Shown: one piece after another, positions 53,568 to 63,890 of the stretch | How positions within the stretch are numbered: the first letter of the stretch is position 1 | Layout of the letters: the number at the start of each line of letters is the position of its first letter | From: Maricaulis salignorans | GTDB taxonomy: Bacteria; Pseudomonadota; Alphaproteobacteria; Caulobacterales; Maricaulaceae | Direction: 5' to 3' | Assembly: GCF_900103475.1 (NCBI RefSeq) | Contig: NZ_FNHG01000013.1 | Location: forward strand, 23,893-87,892 | Length of the DNA stretch: 64,000 bases | The notes under the pieces: model-generated | The model's input: the letters and a program-made list of their open reading frames with translations, nothing else | Databases searched by the model: none | What the model was told of the DNA's origin: nothing | Position numbers and translations under genes: made by a program

Positions 53568-54317
53568 CTATTTGTCCCGCAAGGTCCGCGCCTTGCCGCG
53601 CCCCATGGCCAGCGCCTTCACACAGCCGCGAAATGTCCGCACTTCCTGGGTCGTCCAGCGGCCACGAACAAATGCGGTGCGCAGGTTTTGCACCATGAGC
53701 GGCGTCTTGTCGGGCGGGTAGAAAAAGCCGGCGCGTTCCAGCTCGGCCTCGAAATGCTCGAACATGCCTTCAAGATCGAATCGCGAAGCGACGTCGGAAA
53801 CCGGGTCGAACACCGCCGGTGCGCCCTCCTCGGCCATCCACTCATAGGCGGCAATGCCAACGGCCTGGCCCAGATTGAGCGAGGAGAAACTGCGATCCAC
53901 TGGCAGGGTGATGATCACATCGGCCAGGGCGACGGCGTCATTGAGCAGCCCGCCCTTCTCGCCGCCGAACAGGACACCGACCTTCTCACCGGCAGCGATA
54001 GCGGCGCGGACATCGGCCATGCCCTCGCGCGCGGTCATCACCGGCTTCTCCATCCCGCGCGGCCGCGCCGTAGTCGCGTAGAGCCTTGTGAAACCACCAA
54101 CCCCGGCCGTCAAATCGTCGACCAGCCGGGCATTGTCGAGCACGGGCGAGCCGACCGCCATCGAGACCGCCTTGGGATTGGGCCATTCATCGCGCGGTGC
54201 CACGAGCACCAGATCGGCCAAGCCAAAATTCGCCATCACCCGAGCGGCAGCGCCAATATTTTCACCCAGTTGCGGATGAACGAGGATGAAGGACGGTGCG
54301 GCATTCGATTGGGTCAT
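53568..54317 (-). CDS. trmJ: tRNA (cytidine/uridine-2'-O-)-methyltransferase TrmJ-like
   Basis: 249 residues. SPOUT knot motifs: FILVHPQLGENIGAAARVMANFGLADLVLVAPRD at the N-terminus, VGVLFGGEKGGLLNDAVALADVIITLPVDRSFSSLNLGQAVGIAAYEW for SAM binding. Other TrmJ/TrmH members read FGRE-GL where this reads FGGEKGGL. It methylates Nm32 of tRNA. The C-terminal 80 residues follow the usual TrmJ extension. It is divergent from icd. Confidence 0.9.
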   Translation of the reverse strand: MTQSNAAPSFILVHPQLGENIGAAARVMANFGLADLVLVAPRDEWPNPKAVSMAVGSPVLDNARLVDDLTAGVGGFTRLYATTARPRGMEKPVMTAREGMADVRAAIAAGEKVGVLFGGEKGGLLNDAVALADVIITLPVDRSFSSLNLGQAVGIAAYEWMAEEGAPAVFDPVSDVASRFDLEGMFEHFEAELERAGFFYPPDKTPLMVQNLRTAFVRGRWTTQEVRTFRGCVKALAMGRGKARTLRDK

Positions 54318-54423
54318 GGAGCAGGGCCTTCACCTTGGCGCGCGCCAATGCTAGAGAGCGCGCAAATCATTCGAAGCGCTTTCTAGCGCCTTACACCCCC
54401 GTCCGAAAAGAAAGCACAACACC

Positions 54424-55638
54424 ATGGCGAAGATCAAAGTCGATACCCCCGTCGTCGAACTCGATGGCGATGAGATGACCCGCATCATCTGGCAGCTGAT
54501 CAAGGACAAGCTGATCCTGCCCTATCTCGACATTGATCTGAAGTATTACGACCTTTCGATCCAGAAGCGCGACGAGACCGACGACCAGATCACCGTCGAT
54601 TCGGCGGAAGCGATCAAAAAATACGGCGTCGGCATCAAATGCGCCACGATCACGCCGGATGAAGGCCGCGTCGAGGAATTCGGCCTCAAGAAAATGTGGC
54701 GTTCGCCCAATGGCACGATCCGCAATATTCTCGGCGGCGTTGTCTTCCGTGAGCCGATCGTGATTTCCAATGTGCCGCGCCTGGTTCCCGGCTGGCAGCG
54801 TCCGATCGTGATCGGCCGTCATGCCTTTGGCGACCAGTACAAGGCGACCGATTTCCTGGTCCCGTCCGCCGGCAAGCTGACGATGACCTTCCAGCCCTCG
54901 GACGGGTCCGAGCCGATCCAGCGCGAAGTGTTCGATTTCCCGAGCGCCGGTGTCGCCATGGGCATGTATAATCTGGATGATTCAATCCGCGACTTTGCCC
55001 GCGCCAGCCTGAATTACGGCCTGCAGCGCGGCTGGCCTGTCTATCTGTCGACCAAGAACACAATCCTGAAAGCCTATGATGGCCGCTTCAAGGATCTGTT
55101 CCAGGAAATCTTCGACGCCGAGTTCAAGGACGCCTTTGCCGCCAAGGGCATTTCCTACGAGCACCGCCTGATCGACGACATGGTCGCCGCCGCGATGAAA
55201 TGGTCCGGCGGTTTCGTCTGGGCGTGCAAGAATTATGATGGCGATGTCCAGTCCGACACCGTCGCCCAGGGCTTCGGCTCGCTCGGCCTGATGACCTCGG
55301 TCCTGATGTCACCCGATGGCTCCGTCGTCGAAGCCGAGGCCGCCCACGGTACCGTCACACGTCACTACCGCCAGCATCAGCGCGGCGAGCAGACCTCCAC
55401 CAATCCGATCGCCTCGATCTTCGCCTGGACCCAGGGCCTGTCGCATCGCGGCCGCATGGATGGCAATGAAGCCCTGATGGAATTTGCCGCCAAGCTCGAA
55501 TCCACCATCATCAAGACGGTCGAGGCCGGCTTCATGACCAAGGATCTCGCGCTTCTGGTCGGTGATCACCAGGGCTGGTTGTCGACCGAGGGCTTCCTCG
55601 ACAAGGTCGATGAGCGCTTCAAGGCGGCCATGGCCTGA
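54424..55638 (+). CDS. icd: NADP-dependent isocitrate dehydrogenase
   Basis: 404 residues, the eukaryote-like subfamily II form common in alphaproteobacteria. Conserved: [44 protein letters not shown], catalytic Tyr and Lys/Asp region LINDMVAAA-like ([30 protein letters not shown]), and [14 protein letters not shown]. It converts isocitrate to 2-oxoglutarate with NADPH. A terminator lies 30 bases after the stop. Confidence 0.97.
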   Translation: MAKIKVDTPVVELDGDEMTRIIWQLIKDKLILPYLDIDLKYYDLSIQKRDETDDQITVDSAEAIKKYGVGIKCATITPDEGRVEEFGLKKMWRSPNGTIRNILGGVVFREPIVISNVPRLVPGWQRPIVIGRHAFGDQYKATDFLVPSAGKLTMTFQPSDGSEPIQREVFDFPSAGVAMGMYNLDDSIRDFARASLNYGLQRGWPVYLSTKNTILKAYDGRFKDLFQEIFDAEFKDAFAAKGISYEHRLIDDMVAAAMKWSGGFVWACKNYDGDVQSDTVAQGFGSLGLMTSVLMSPDGSVVEAEAAHGTVTRHYRQHQRGEQTSTNPIASIFAWTQGLSHRGRMDGNEALMEFAAKLESTIIKTVEAGFMTKDLALLVGDHQGWLSTEGFLDKVDERFKAAMA

Positions 55639-55667
55639 TTTAGCGAGCCAATTCAAAGCATCGGGCG

Positions 55668-55700
55668 GGCGTCGGCACCTTGGTGGCGGCGCCCGTTTCG
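55668..55700 (+). terminator. Terminator after icd
   Basis: CGGGCG pairs with CGCCCG around an imperfect inner stem (GGCACC / GGTGGC), and TTT follows. Moderately strong. Confidence 0.75.
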
Positions 55701-55762
55701 TATTGTCAAAACACCGCTTGTCAGGCAATGATCGAGCTCAACCCAACAGGCAGGTTCCCGGT

Positions 55763-56158
55763 TTGGCCGTCTCATACGAATTCTCGCCCGAAGACAATCT
55801 TTGCGTCTGGAGCATGAGCGGACGGCTGACCGCAAACGTCATGGTCGGCATCGTCCTGGCCGCACGCGCCGACGCGGGGTGGTCGAATGATTACAACTTC
55901 CTGACTATCATCACCAATGCGAGCCTGGCCGATGTTTCCGCCGACGATACCGCCACGCTGGTCCACCAGCTGGCCGAACTCGATACGCCGCGCGCGGACG
56001 GCAAACGCAAACGGGCCGCTGTCGTGTGCAGCGATGAAATGGCCGCTGGCCTGCTGGTCTATTACGAACTCCATTCCAGGACCGAACGCATGACCGATGA
56101 GCGCTTCTTCCGCTCCGAGGCCGCCGCCCGAGCCTGGCTCACCGGGCCCGCCGACTGA
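55763..56158 (+). CDS. Uncharacterised small protein, family member 1
   Basis: About 131 residues from a TTG with AGG upstream (no ATG fits). The order is a short beta pair NLCVWSMSGRLT, an alpha helix, TIITNASLADVSADDTATLVHQLAEL, then RAAVVCSDEMAAGLLVYYELHS and RFFRSEAAARAWL. It resembles the next gene and the one at 59951-60433 throughout. The folding pattern is STAS/SpoIIAA-like, but I recognise no named family. It lies 124 bases after icd and may be read with it past a moderate terminator. Confidence 0.7.
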   Translation: MAVSYEFSPEDNLCVWSMSGRLTANVMVGIVLAARADAGWSNDYNFLTIITNASLADVSADDTATLVHQLAELDTPRADGKRKRAAVVCSDEMAAGLLVYYELHSRTERMTDERFFRSEAAARAWLTGPAD

Positions 56159-56331
56159 CCCCAGCCGGCTTGCCGTCATGCGCCCGTCCTCTCTGGACCG
56201 CCGCCGCGCCGGGCCAACAGGCTTGCGCCCTCTCCGGACTCGCGGAATACAGACCGGGTGGGGTTCACCCCGGATCTGCAACCTGGTCGGTCCTGCCTTG
56301 GCAGGGGCAAGCCAGTTCGCCTGGAGACGGC

Positions 56332-56724
56332 ATGCACGCGACAACAGAGATCGAACACGAGAGCAATTTCTGTGTCTGGCGCGTCAATGGCCGCGCCGAC
56401 CTGGAAGCCCTTCAGGCGTCCTATCTGGAACGTTTCGACCTGCCCGGCTGGTGGCCCGGGATACGCAATCTGAGCATATTGACCGACACACGCCTGGACC
56501 TGCTCAGCCCCGGTGAAGCGGAAAAGCTGATGCGCTTCATGGCTATCGCCGCCGCCAAACATGGCGTCGGTGACGGCTTCTTCGCAGCCGTTGCCTGCGC
56601 AGACCCCGAGAGCCGCACACTGCTGAGCTATTGGGATCGGCGCGCGCCGGCCGGATTGTCAGGGGAAAATCGAACCTTTGGCGATGAAAAGACCGCCCGC
56701 ACCTGGCTCGCCAGTCAGGACTGA
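56332..56724 (+). CDS. Uncharacterised small protein, family member 2
   Basis: About 130 residues. It parallels the preceding gene: NFCVWRVNGRADLEALQASY, NLSILTDTRLDLLSPGEAEKLM, FFAAVACADPESRTLLSYWDRR and ENRTFGDEKTARTWL. GGAGA lies just before the ATG. The downstream end overlaps, for ten bases, the convergent DUF4440 gene. Tandem copies of distinct sequence imply an old duplication. Confidence 0.72.
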   Translation: MHATTEIEHESNFCVWRVNGRADLEALQASYLERFDLPGWWPGIRNLSILTDTRLDLLSPGEAEKLMRFMAIAAAKHGVGDGFFAAVACADPESRTLLSYWDRRAPAGLSGENRTFGDEKTARTWLASQD

Positions 56725-57164
56725 CGCTTCAGCGTCACGAAGACTTCAGCCTCAATCACCCAGCGCAGGCCGTCGAACCGCCATTTGGCGAAATAGCGAC
56801 CGGTATAGCGGATCGAAAACCCTTCGCTCGACCAGGCTCCCCGCCAACGCCCGCTCTCCGCGGCGAGTTCGCCGTCTTCACCGATCTCGATGCGCGACGG
56901 CGCCCGGACATAGGTCACATCCGGCATATTGGTGAAGATCGACTGCCAGGCCTGAAGCTGTGCCTCGCGGCCCTCGATCAGAACCGCATCATCACCGGGC
57001 ACCAGCGTGACCGCCTCGGCCAGGACCGCCGCGATCGAATCCATATTGCGATCGGCCAGTGCCGCGTTGAAATCACTCCGGGCGGCGGCGACAGCGCGCG
57101 CGGCAAGCTTGTCGCCGAGCATTTGCACATCACTGCCGGGGGCTGTCCGCGAAGGCCTCGCCAT
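56715..57164 (-). CDS. DUF4440/SnoaL-like (NTF2 fold) protein
   Basis: 149 residues. A NTF2-like cone: SDFNAALADRNMDSIAAVLAEAVTLVPGDDAVLIEGREAQLQAWQSIF, then RWRGAWSSEGFSIRYTGRYFAKWRFDGLRWVIEAEVFV. Such proteins bind small molecules or act as weak isomerases; no catalytic dyad is obvious. The ATG overlaps the alaS stop (TGATG), so it is translated with alaS. Confidence 0.8.
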   Translation of the reverse strand: MARPSRTAPGSDVQMLGDKLAARAVAAARSDFNAALADRNMDSIAAVLAEAVTLVPGDDAVLIEGREAQLQAWQSIFTNMPDVTYVRAPSRIEIGEDGELAAESGRWRGAWSSEGFSIRYTGRYFAKWRFDGLRWVIEAEVFVTLKRQS

Positions 57165-59818
57165 CACGAGGCCAGTGCGGCGCGGATCGCGTCCAGCCCG
57201 GCTTGAGCCTTGTCACCATCGGGACCGCCCGCCTGGGCGAAATCAGCGCGGCCACCGCCGCCCTTGCCGCCGACAGGCGCAGCACCGGCACGCACCAGTT
57301 CCACCGCCGAGAAGCGCTCGACCAGATCGCCGGTAACTCCGACGGCCAGCGCCGCCTTACCCTCATTATTGGAAATGAAAGCCGCGATGCCCGAGCCCAT
57401 TTGGGTCTTGGCCTCATCGATCAGGCCGCGCAAATCCTTGCCGCCCACGCCCTCGACCACCCGGCCGATGAACTGGATCCCGGCAATCTCTTCCGGACCG
57501 GCCGGAGCGCCTGCGGCACCGCCGCCCATCGCCAATTGCTTCTTGGCCTCGGCCAGCTGCCGCTCGAGCTTCTTGCGCTCATCGATCAGGCTGGCGACGC
57601 GGGTCGGCAATTCGGCCGGCGGCGTCTTGAGGGCGTCAGCAGCCGCGCGGCCAAAGCCGATCTGTTCTTCCATATAGAGCCGGGCGGCCTCACCGGTCAG
57701 GCCTTCAATCCGGCGCACGCCGGAGGCGACCGAACTGTCGGCGACGATCTTGAACAGGGCGATATCGCCCGTGCGGGCAACATGCGTGCCGCCGCACAGC
57801 TCCACCGAATAGGGCTTCTCGCCGCCATCGAGCGCCTGGCCCATCGCCAGGACGCGAACCGTCTCGCCATATTTCTCGCCGAACAGCGCCAGCGCACCGG
57901 CCTCGATGGCGGCATCCGGGGTCATTTCCCGCGTCGAGACGGCGAGATTCTGCCGGATCACCGCATTGACCTGGGCCTCTACAGCGGCCAATTGGGCGGC
58001 GCTGATCGGCTTGTTCTGGCTGAAATCGAAGCGCAGGCGGTCCGGCCCGACATAGGAGCCCTTCTGCGCCACCTGTGGGCCGAGCACATCGCGCAGGGCG
58101 GCGTGCAGCAAATGGGTCGCGGAGTGATTGGCGCGCGTCGTTGTGCGGCGCGCGACATCGACCTTGAGCACAGCGCTGTCGCCGAGCGTGACCTCGCCGC
58201 GTTCAAGCACGCCGATATGGGCATGCATGTCACCGCCGCGCTTCTGTGTATCCGTGACGCGGAAAATCGCGCCATTCCCGAACTCGATCAGGCCGCTATC
58301 GCCGGCCTGGCCGCCGGATTCGCCATAGAATGGCGTCGCGTCAAACACGAGCTCGCCGACCTGGCCGGATCCGAGCGCCTTGGCCTGTTTGGCATCAGCG
58401 ACGATCGCGGCCAGCTTGCCGCGGCCTTCCTCGCCGTCATAGCCCAGGAATTTCGAGGCGCCCGCCTTGTCCCGCACGGCGAACCAGACCTCGGCCGGGG
58501 CCGCCTGGCCGGAGGAGAATTTGCTGGCGCGCGCATCGCTGCGCTGCTTGTCCATCGCGGTCTCGAAACCGGCCTCGTCCACCGTCATCCCCTTGGCGCG
58601 CAGGGCGTCCTGGGTGAGGTCGAGCGGAAAGCCATAGGTGTCGTAGAGCTTGAAGGCGGTATCGCCTGGCAGGACAGCACCGCTGGACAGGCCGGCGGTG
58701 GCCTCCTCGAGCAGGCCGAGCCCGCGGCCCAGCGTCGTCTGGAAGCGCTCTTCCTCCATGCGCAGCGTGTCCTCGAGCATGGGCTGGGCCTGCACGAGTT
58801 CGGGATAGGCCTCGCCCATCTCAACTTTCAGCGCCTCGACCAGTTTCCACATCACCGGCTCGGTCGCGCCCAGCAGATGGGCATGGCGCATGGCGCGGCG
58901 CATGATGCGCCGCAGGACATAGCCGCGCCCCTCATTGGACGGGCTGACGCCATCGGCCATCAGGAAACAGGTTGAACGCAGATGGTCGGCAATCACCCGG
59001 TGGCTGGCCAGCGCGGTGCCCTCGGCCTTGACGCCGAGCACGCTTTCGCCGGCGCGGATCAGATTGGCGAACAGGTCGATTTCGTAGTTATTATGCTTGC
59101 CCTGCAGGATCGCCGCGATGCGTTCCAGCCCCATGCCGGTATCGATCGAGGGCTTGGGCAGATTGACGCGCTCATCCGGGGAGAGCTGCTCATACTGCAT
59201 GAAGACGAGATTCCAGATCTCGATGAAGCGGTCGCCATCCTCATCGGGGGAACCGGGAGGCCCGCCGGGGATGTCAGCGCCGTGATCGAAGAAAATCTCG
59301 GAACACGGACCGCACGGGCCGGTATCCCCCATCGACCAGAAATTGTCCGAGGTGGAAATCGAGATGATGCGGTCATCGGACAGGCCGGCAATCTTGCGCC
59401 AGAGGACGCGCGCTTCCTCGTCCTCGGAATAGACCGTGACCAGCAGACGGTCGGCGGCCAGACCATATTCCTTCGTCACCAGCTCCCAGGCATGATGGAT
59501 CGCCTTTTCCTTGAAATAGTCGCCGAAGGAAAAATTCCCCAGCATTTCGAAGAAGGTGTGGTGACGAGCGGTATAACCGACATTGTCGAGATCATTATGC
59601 TTGCCGCCGGCGCGGACGCATTTCTGTGACGAGGTCGCGCAGGTATAGGGGCGCCGCTCCTTGCCGGTGAAGACATTCTTGAACGGCACCATGCCGGCAT
59701 TGACGAAGAGCAGGGTCGGATCGTCCTGCGGCACCAGCGGACTGGAGGGCACGATCTCGTGACCATTCGTGCCGAAGTAGTCGAGAAATGTTGCCCGGAT
59801 ATCGCGCAAGCTGGCCAT
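57164..59818 (-). CDS. alaS: Alanyl-tRNA synthetase
   Basis: About 884 residues, normal size. The class II core starts [20 protein letters not shown] and includes [18 protein letters not shown] and [14 protein letters not shown]. The editing domain has [12 protein letters not shown] (His-x3-His zinc/editing site) and [15 protein letters not shown]. The C-terminal C-Ala part ends near [15 protein letters not shown]. It charges tRNA-Ala and edits Ser and Gly. Start chosen at the second of two ATG codons, eight bases after AGGA. Confidence 0.97.
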   Translation of the reverse strand: MASLRDIRATFLDYFGTNGHEIVPSSPLVPQDDPTLLFVNAGMVPFKNVFTGKERRPYTCATSSQKCVRAGGKHNDLDNVGYTARHHTFFEMLGNFSFGDYFKEKAIHHAWELVTKEYGLAADRLLVTVYSEDEEARVLWRKIAGLSDDRIISISTSDNFWSMGDTGPCGPCSEIFFDHGADIPGGPPGSPDEDGDRFIEIWNLVFMQYEQLSPDERVNLPKPSIDTGMGLERIAAILQGKHNNYEIDLFANLIRAGESVLGVKAEGTALASHRVIADHLRSTCFLMADGVSPSNEGRGYVLRRIMRRAMRHAHLLGATEPVMWKLVEALKVEMGEAYPELVQAQPMLEDTLRMEEERFQTTLGRGLGLLEEATAGLSSGAVLPGDTAFKLYDTYGFPLDLTQDALRAKGMTVDEAGFETAMDKQRSDARASKFSSGQAAPAEVWFAVRDKAGASKFLGYDGEEGRGKLAAIVADAKQAKALGSGQVGELVFDATPFYGESGGQAGDSGLIEFGNGAIFRVTDTQKRGGDMHAHIGVLERGEVTLGDSAVLKVDVARRTTTRANHSATHLLHAALRDVLGPQVAQKGSYVGPDRLRFDFSQNKPISAAQLAAVEAQVNAVIRQNLAVSTREMTPDAAIEAGALALFGEKYGETVRVLAMGQALDGGEKPYSVELCGGTHVARTGDIALFKIVADSSVASGVRRIEGLTGEAARLYMEEQIGFGRAAADALKTPPAELPTRVASLIDERKKLERQLAEAKKQLAMGGGAAGAPAGPEEIAGIQFIGRVVEGVGGKDLRGLIDEAKTQMGSGIAAFISNNEGKAALAVGVTGDLVERFSAVELVRAGAAPVGGKGGGGRADFAQAGGPDGDKAQAGLDAIRAALAS

Positions 59819-59950
59819 CATATCATCCTGTATCGCATCGTCTTTGCGGCGCCCGGCCGAAGCCGCTGCGTTAGCAGTTTTCAGGAGATATGGAAACGCG
59901 GCCGCCTGCGCAAGTCGCGCGCACCAGACGGTGTGGCGCTGTGGCCCGGT

Positions 59951-60433
59951 TCAGCCCAGCGGCGCGAGATTGCGCAGCGCTGCGACCTGACCGAATTCAC
60001 GCAGTCCCCGGCCCTGCCGGATATCATCGAGCCAGGATGAAGGGAGATCGTATGCGGCCAGCGCCGCCGCGAAATTGTCCATGTATTCGCGGCTCTTGTG
60101 ATGGTTTTCCGGCTCACGGGTAAATTCACGCCAGAGCCGGGCATCATTGCGCACATGGTCGGGCATCACCCAGATTGACCGATCGGGCTTGGTGTCATTG
60201 CGCGCCCGCAGCGCTTCGAAATAGCTGTCGGCCAGGCCGCCAATATCCTCGGTCTCGATCTGCGCCATCGACACATCGGGGGTGAAGAAGACAATCTCCC
60301 GGTCGGTGAAGCGATAGTTCTCGCGATCGCCATAGAGACGCGCAACAAAATCGAAGTCGGCAGGGATCACCGTCTCGCTGAACACGAAGATCCGGATTTC
60401 GCGCTCCAGGTCGACCGACATTCCAACAGCCAT
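59951..60433 (-). CDS. Uncharacterised small protein, family member 3
   Basis: About 160 residues. Its outline matches the two genes at 55763-56724: REIRIFVFSETVIPADFDFVARLY, IVFFTPDVSMAQIETEDIGGLADSYFEAL, then DRSIWVMPDHVRNDARLWREF and SREYMDNFAAALAAYDLP. AGGAGAGAG lies upstream of the ATG. It lies between recA and alaS in the same direction; whether it is SOS-influenced is unknown. Confidence 0.72.
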   Translation of the reverse strand: MAVGMSVDLEREIRIFVFSETVIPADFDFVARLYGDRENYRFTDREIVFFTPDVSMAQIETEDIGGLADSYFEALRARNDTKPDRSIWVMPDHVRNDARLWREFTREPENHHKSREYMDNFAAALAAYDLPSSWLDDIRQGRGLREFGQVAALRNLAPLG

Positions 60434-60548
60434 GGCTCTCTCCTTCAGCAGCGTGCCCCGGACGCAAAAATGGCCCGGTCCCCTTTCAGGAACCCAGCCA
60501 TTCAGGCGCCATGACGGACACCCTGACATCAAAGGATTAAGGGAGGAT

Positions 60549-60581
60549 GCCCGGCCGGTGCTTTAACAAGACCAGCCGGGC
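60549..60581 (-). terminator. Hairpin after recA
   Basis: An imperfect stem GCCCGGCCGGT / ACCAGCCGGGC around GCTTTAACAAG, just past the recA stop. There is no long T-run on the minus strand, so termination is likely but not certain. Confidence 0.5.
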
Positions 60582-60589
60582 AGTCCCGG

Positions 60590-61666
<1,077 letters not shown>

Positions 61667-61735
61667 ATCGATATTCCCTTATTTCACGCCCCTCGGTCAC
61701 GGGCAACCGAGACACAACGTACCAGCTTTGTTCCG

Positions 61736-61750
61736 GAACACAAGCGGAAC
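61736..61750 (-). promoter_or_regulatory. LexA SOS box of recA (alphaproteobacterial type)
   Basis: GAAC-N7-GAAC on the plus strand (GTTC-N7-GTTC read towards recA), the known alphaproteobacterial LexA site. GTTCCGGAAC just beside it adds a palindrome. Confidence 0.9.
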
Positions 61751-61834
61751 ATTTATGGTTAACAAAACGGAACGAAAAGGCATACGGGCGCATTCCACTT
61801 GGCGGATGCATGGCAAATGCCTATCTTTGCGGAG

Positions 61835-63190
61835 ATGACCTTGCGCCATAGTCTTCGTCTCATCGCGATCACCCTTGCCCTGGCTGGCTGCAGCGAGGCC
61901 ACGCGGCCCGACGCAATCGAATCCGTCGAAGCGCTGCAGGCGCGCGGCAGCCTCGTGGTCCTCACCCTGGAAGGCCCGACCAGCTATCTGGCCGGCGATG
62001 ACGGCCCCGGCGGCTATGAAGTCGATCTGGTGCGGGCCTTTGCGGCCCATCTCGGGGTCGAGGCAGAATTCCGGACGCGCCCCTCGATCACCGCCCTGAC
62101 GGCAGCGCTCGCCAATGGCGAGGGTGATATTGCGGCTGCGGGATTGACCGTCACGGCCGGGCGTGAAGCGCGGATGCAGTTCGGCCCGGCCTACAAGACG
62201 GTGACCGAACAACTGGTCTGCCATAATGGCGGCCCGGCCCCGACCTCGCTGGACGATCTCGGCCGGGCCCGCATCGTGGTGCTGGCCGGATCGAGTTATC
62301 TGGAAACCCTGCAGGCCCTGCCCGTGCGCAGCGATGCGGCAGGCTGGACCGAGCGAGACGGCGGCTCCGCCATGCCGCTGCTGGAAGCCGTCGATGCCGG
62401 CGAATTCGATTGCACCATCGCCGATTCCCACCTCGCCGACTTCGCCCGCCGCCGCCATCCCGACCTGATTGTCGCAATGGATCTGAGCGAGGAGGAATCC
62501 CTGGCCTGGGCCTATTCCGGCCAGGTTGCGGGACTTGGAGATGTGCTCACGGCCTGGTTCAGCCAGATCCATGAAGGCGATCTGCTGGAACGGCTGGACG
62601 AAGTCTGGTTCGGCCAGTTTGCCGATTTCAACTATGTCGATGTCTCCAGCTTCGTCGACCGGGTCGAAACCCGCCTGCCACGTTATGAGCGCTGGTTCGA
62701 ACTGGCAGCCGAGCGGACCACTTTCGACTGGGACCTGCTCGCGGCCCAGGCCTATCAGGAATCGCACTGGGACCCGGACGCCATCAGCGATACCGGGGTG
62801 CGCGGCCTGATGATGCTGACCCTGTCGACCGCCGAGCGCGTCGGCGTCGAGGACCGCACCGATCCGCGCCAGAGCATTGCCGGCGGCGCGGCCTATCTTG
62901 AAGATCTCTACCAACGCGTCCCCAGCGGCGTCACCGGCGAGGACCGCATCTGGTTCGCGCTCGCCGCCTACAATGTCGGCATGGGTCATATGTATGATGC
63001 CCGCGCCCTGGCCGAACGCCAGGGCCTCGACAAGAACAGCTGGGATGACCTCGCCACCGTCCTGCCCCTCCTGTCCGACCCCGCCTATTACCGGGATCTG
63101 CGCTATGGCTATGCCCGCGGCCAGGAACCGGTGCGCTATGTCCGCAAAGTTCGCGAATATCGCGCCCTGCTCAACGCGCAGGGGATTTAG
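61835..63190 (+). CDS. MltF-like lytic transglycosylase with periplasmic binding domain
   Basis: About 451 residues. A lipoprotein signal (RHSLRLIAITLALAGCSEA, lipobox LAGC) is followed by a substrate-binding-protein-type domain (about 35-260, ESVEALQARGSLVVLTLEGP, YEVDLVRAFAAHLGVEAEF) and an SLT lysozyme-like domain with catalytic Glu in AAQAYQESHWDPDAISDTGVRGLMML (near residue 309) and AAYNVGMGHMYDAR. It cleaves peptidoglycan between MurNAc and GlcNAc. The start is uncertain: ATG at 61817 or 61835 and TTG at 61841 are in frame. It is divergent from recA across the SOS box. Confidence 0.9.
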   Translation: MTLRHSLRLIAITLALAGCSEATRPDAIESVEALQARGSLVVLTLEGPTSYLAGDDGPGGYEVDLVRAFAAHLGVEAEFRTRPSITALTAALANGEGDIAAAGLTVTAGREARMQFGPAYKTVTEQLVCHNGGPAPTSLDDLGRARIVVLAGSSYLETLQALPVRSDAAGWTERDGGSAMPLLEAVDAGEFDCTIADSHLADFARRRHPDLIVAMDLSEEESLAWAYSGQVAGLGDVLTAWFSQIHEGDLLERLDEVWFGQFADFNYVDVSSFVDRVETRLPRYERWFELAAERTTFDWDLLAAQAYQESHWDPDAISDTGVRGLMMLTLSTAERVGVEDRTDPRQSIAGGAAYLEDLYQRVPSGVTGEDRIWFALAAYNVGMGHMYDARALAERQGLDKNSWDDLATVLPLLSDPAYYRDLRYGYARGQEPVRYVRKVREYRALLNAQGI

Positions 63191-63433
63191 GAGAGCGCCT
63201 GCCCGCTCCCGGGCGCTGGCCGGGTTGGAATTGCGGAGCCTGACGGCCTCCTTCGCGCAATCTTCCTCGCACACTCGCAATACACAGGGGCCTGCCGGCG
63301 GGAAATCCAGCCAGGCTGCCAACCGCAGGCGGACTCCGCAATTCGCTGCGCTCCTCCGGGGGAAGTTGGTGTATCTGGTGATGGCAGGGGCCAGATTTTG
63401 ACCGCCTATCCCCGCCCTCCGAAAATTATCCCA
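63191..63433. other. Gene-free stretch after the lytic transglycosylase
   Basis: 243 bases without a plausible gene or clear site. It contains GC-rich short repeats such as CCTGCCGGCGGG but nothing I can name. Confidence 0.6.
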
Positions 63434-63516
63434 CGTCATCCTGACGCTTGTCAGGACCTAGACGTAGCACATGCGGAGCCCGGTCTATCGAGGTTCTGAT
63501 ATGCGTCAGGATGACG
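63434..63516. repeat. 83-base inverted-repeat element
   Basis: Fourteen-base perfect arms CGTCATCCTGACGC and GCGTCAGGATGACG enclose 55 bases. The arm text resembles short palindromic repeats scattered in alphaproteobacterial intergenic space. It may be a MITE-like element or a terminator for convergent transcripts. Confidence 0.75.
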
Positions 63517-63732
63517 AATTTTGAGCGATGTTATCCCCGCCCCCTCCAGCCGCTTGTATGCTTCAGCCGTTCCGGTCGCACGGGAGGCACGAGCTCAGTC
63601 ATTCGCGGCGGTCGGGAGCGTGCAGCCTGTCCGGGCAGAGGGGTGACATCCTTAAGCGCTGGCAGGGCGTCCATTAAGGTCTGACGGCACTAAACGACCG
63701 ACCTGAGTACCTTTCTGGATTGGAAACGGCGG

Positions 63733-63876
63733 TGGAGACGCCACGGGAAAACTGCACGTGCGGGACGTCTCGAATGTCACGCTACTTACATTACCGGTTA
63801 CCGGCATTCGCCGGCGTCCCGCACCCTCCCATCCCAGGGAGGCCCACTCAAACCTCCAGCGGCGAGCCGCGTGGAG
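63733..63876. other. Highly structured intergenic segment, possible non-coding RNA
   Basis: A ten-base perfect stem GTGCGGGACG (63758-63767) / CGTCCCGCAC (63815-63824) encloses a CCGGC-ATTC-GCCGG hairpin (63801-63814) and an AATGT/ACATT pair. A further hairpin CCTCCC/GGGAGG is at 63825-63842, and CTCCAGCGGC-GA-GCCGC-G-TGGAG at 63854-63876 can end the convergent kinase gene. GAGACG (63735-63740) can pair with CGTCTC (63766-63771) instead, which competes with the main stem. Orientation is unknown. Confidence 0.45.
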
Positions 63877-63890
63877 ATTTTCGTGTGCGG

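Noticed and set aside
61736..61835. SOS control of the lytic transglycosylase as well as recA
   Set aside because: The single LexA box lies in the shared spacer, but its position and spacing suit recA; nothing in the sequence shows that it also controls the divergent gene.
63640..63890. tmRNA, RNase P RNA or SRP RNA gene
   Set aside because: No tag frame like AANDN, no GAGGAAAGTCC core, no GGAAGGAAGCAGCC motif on either strand.
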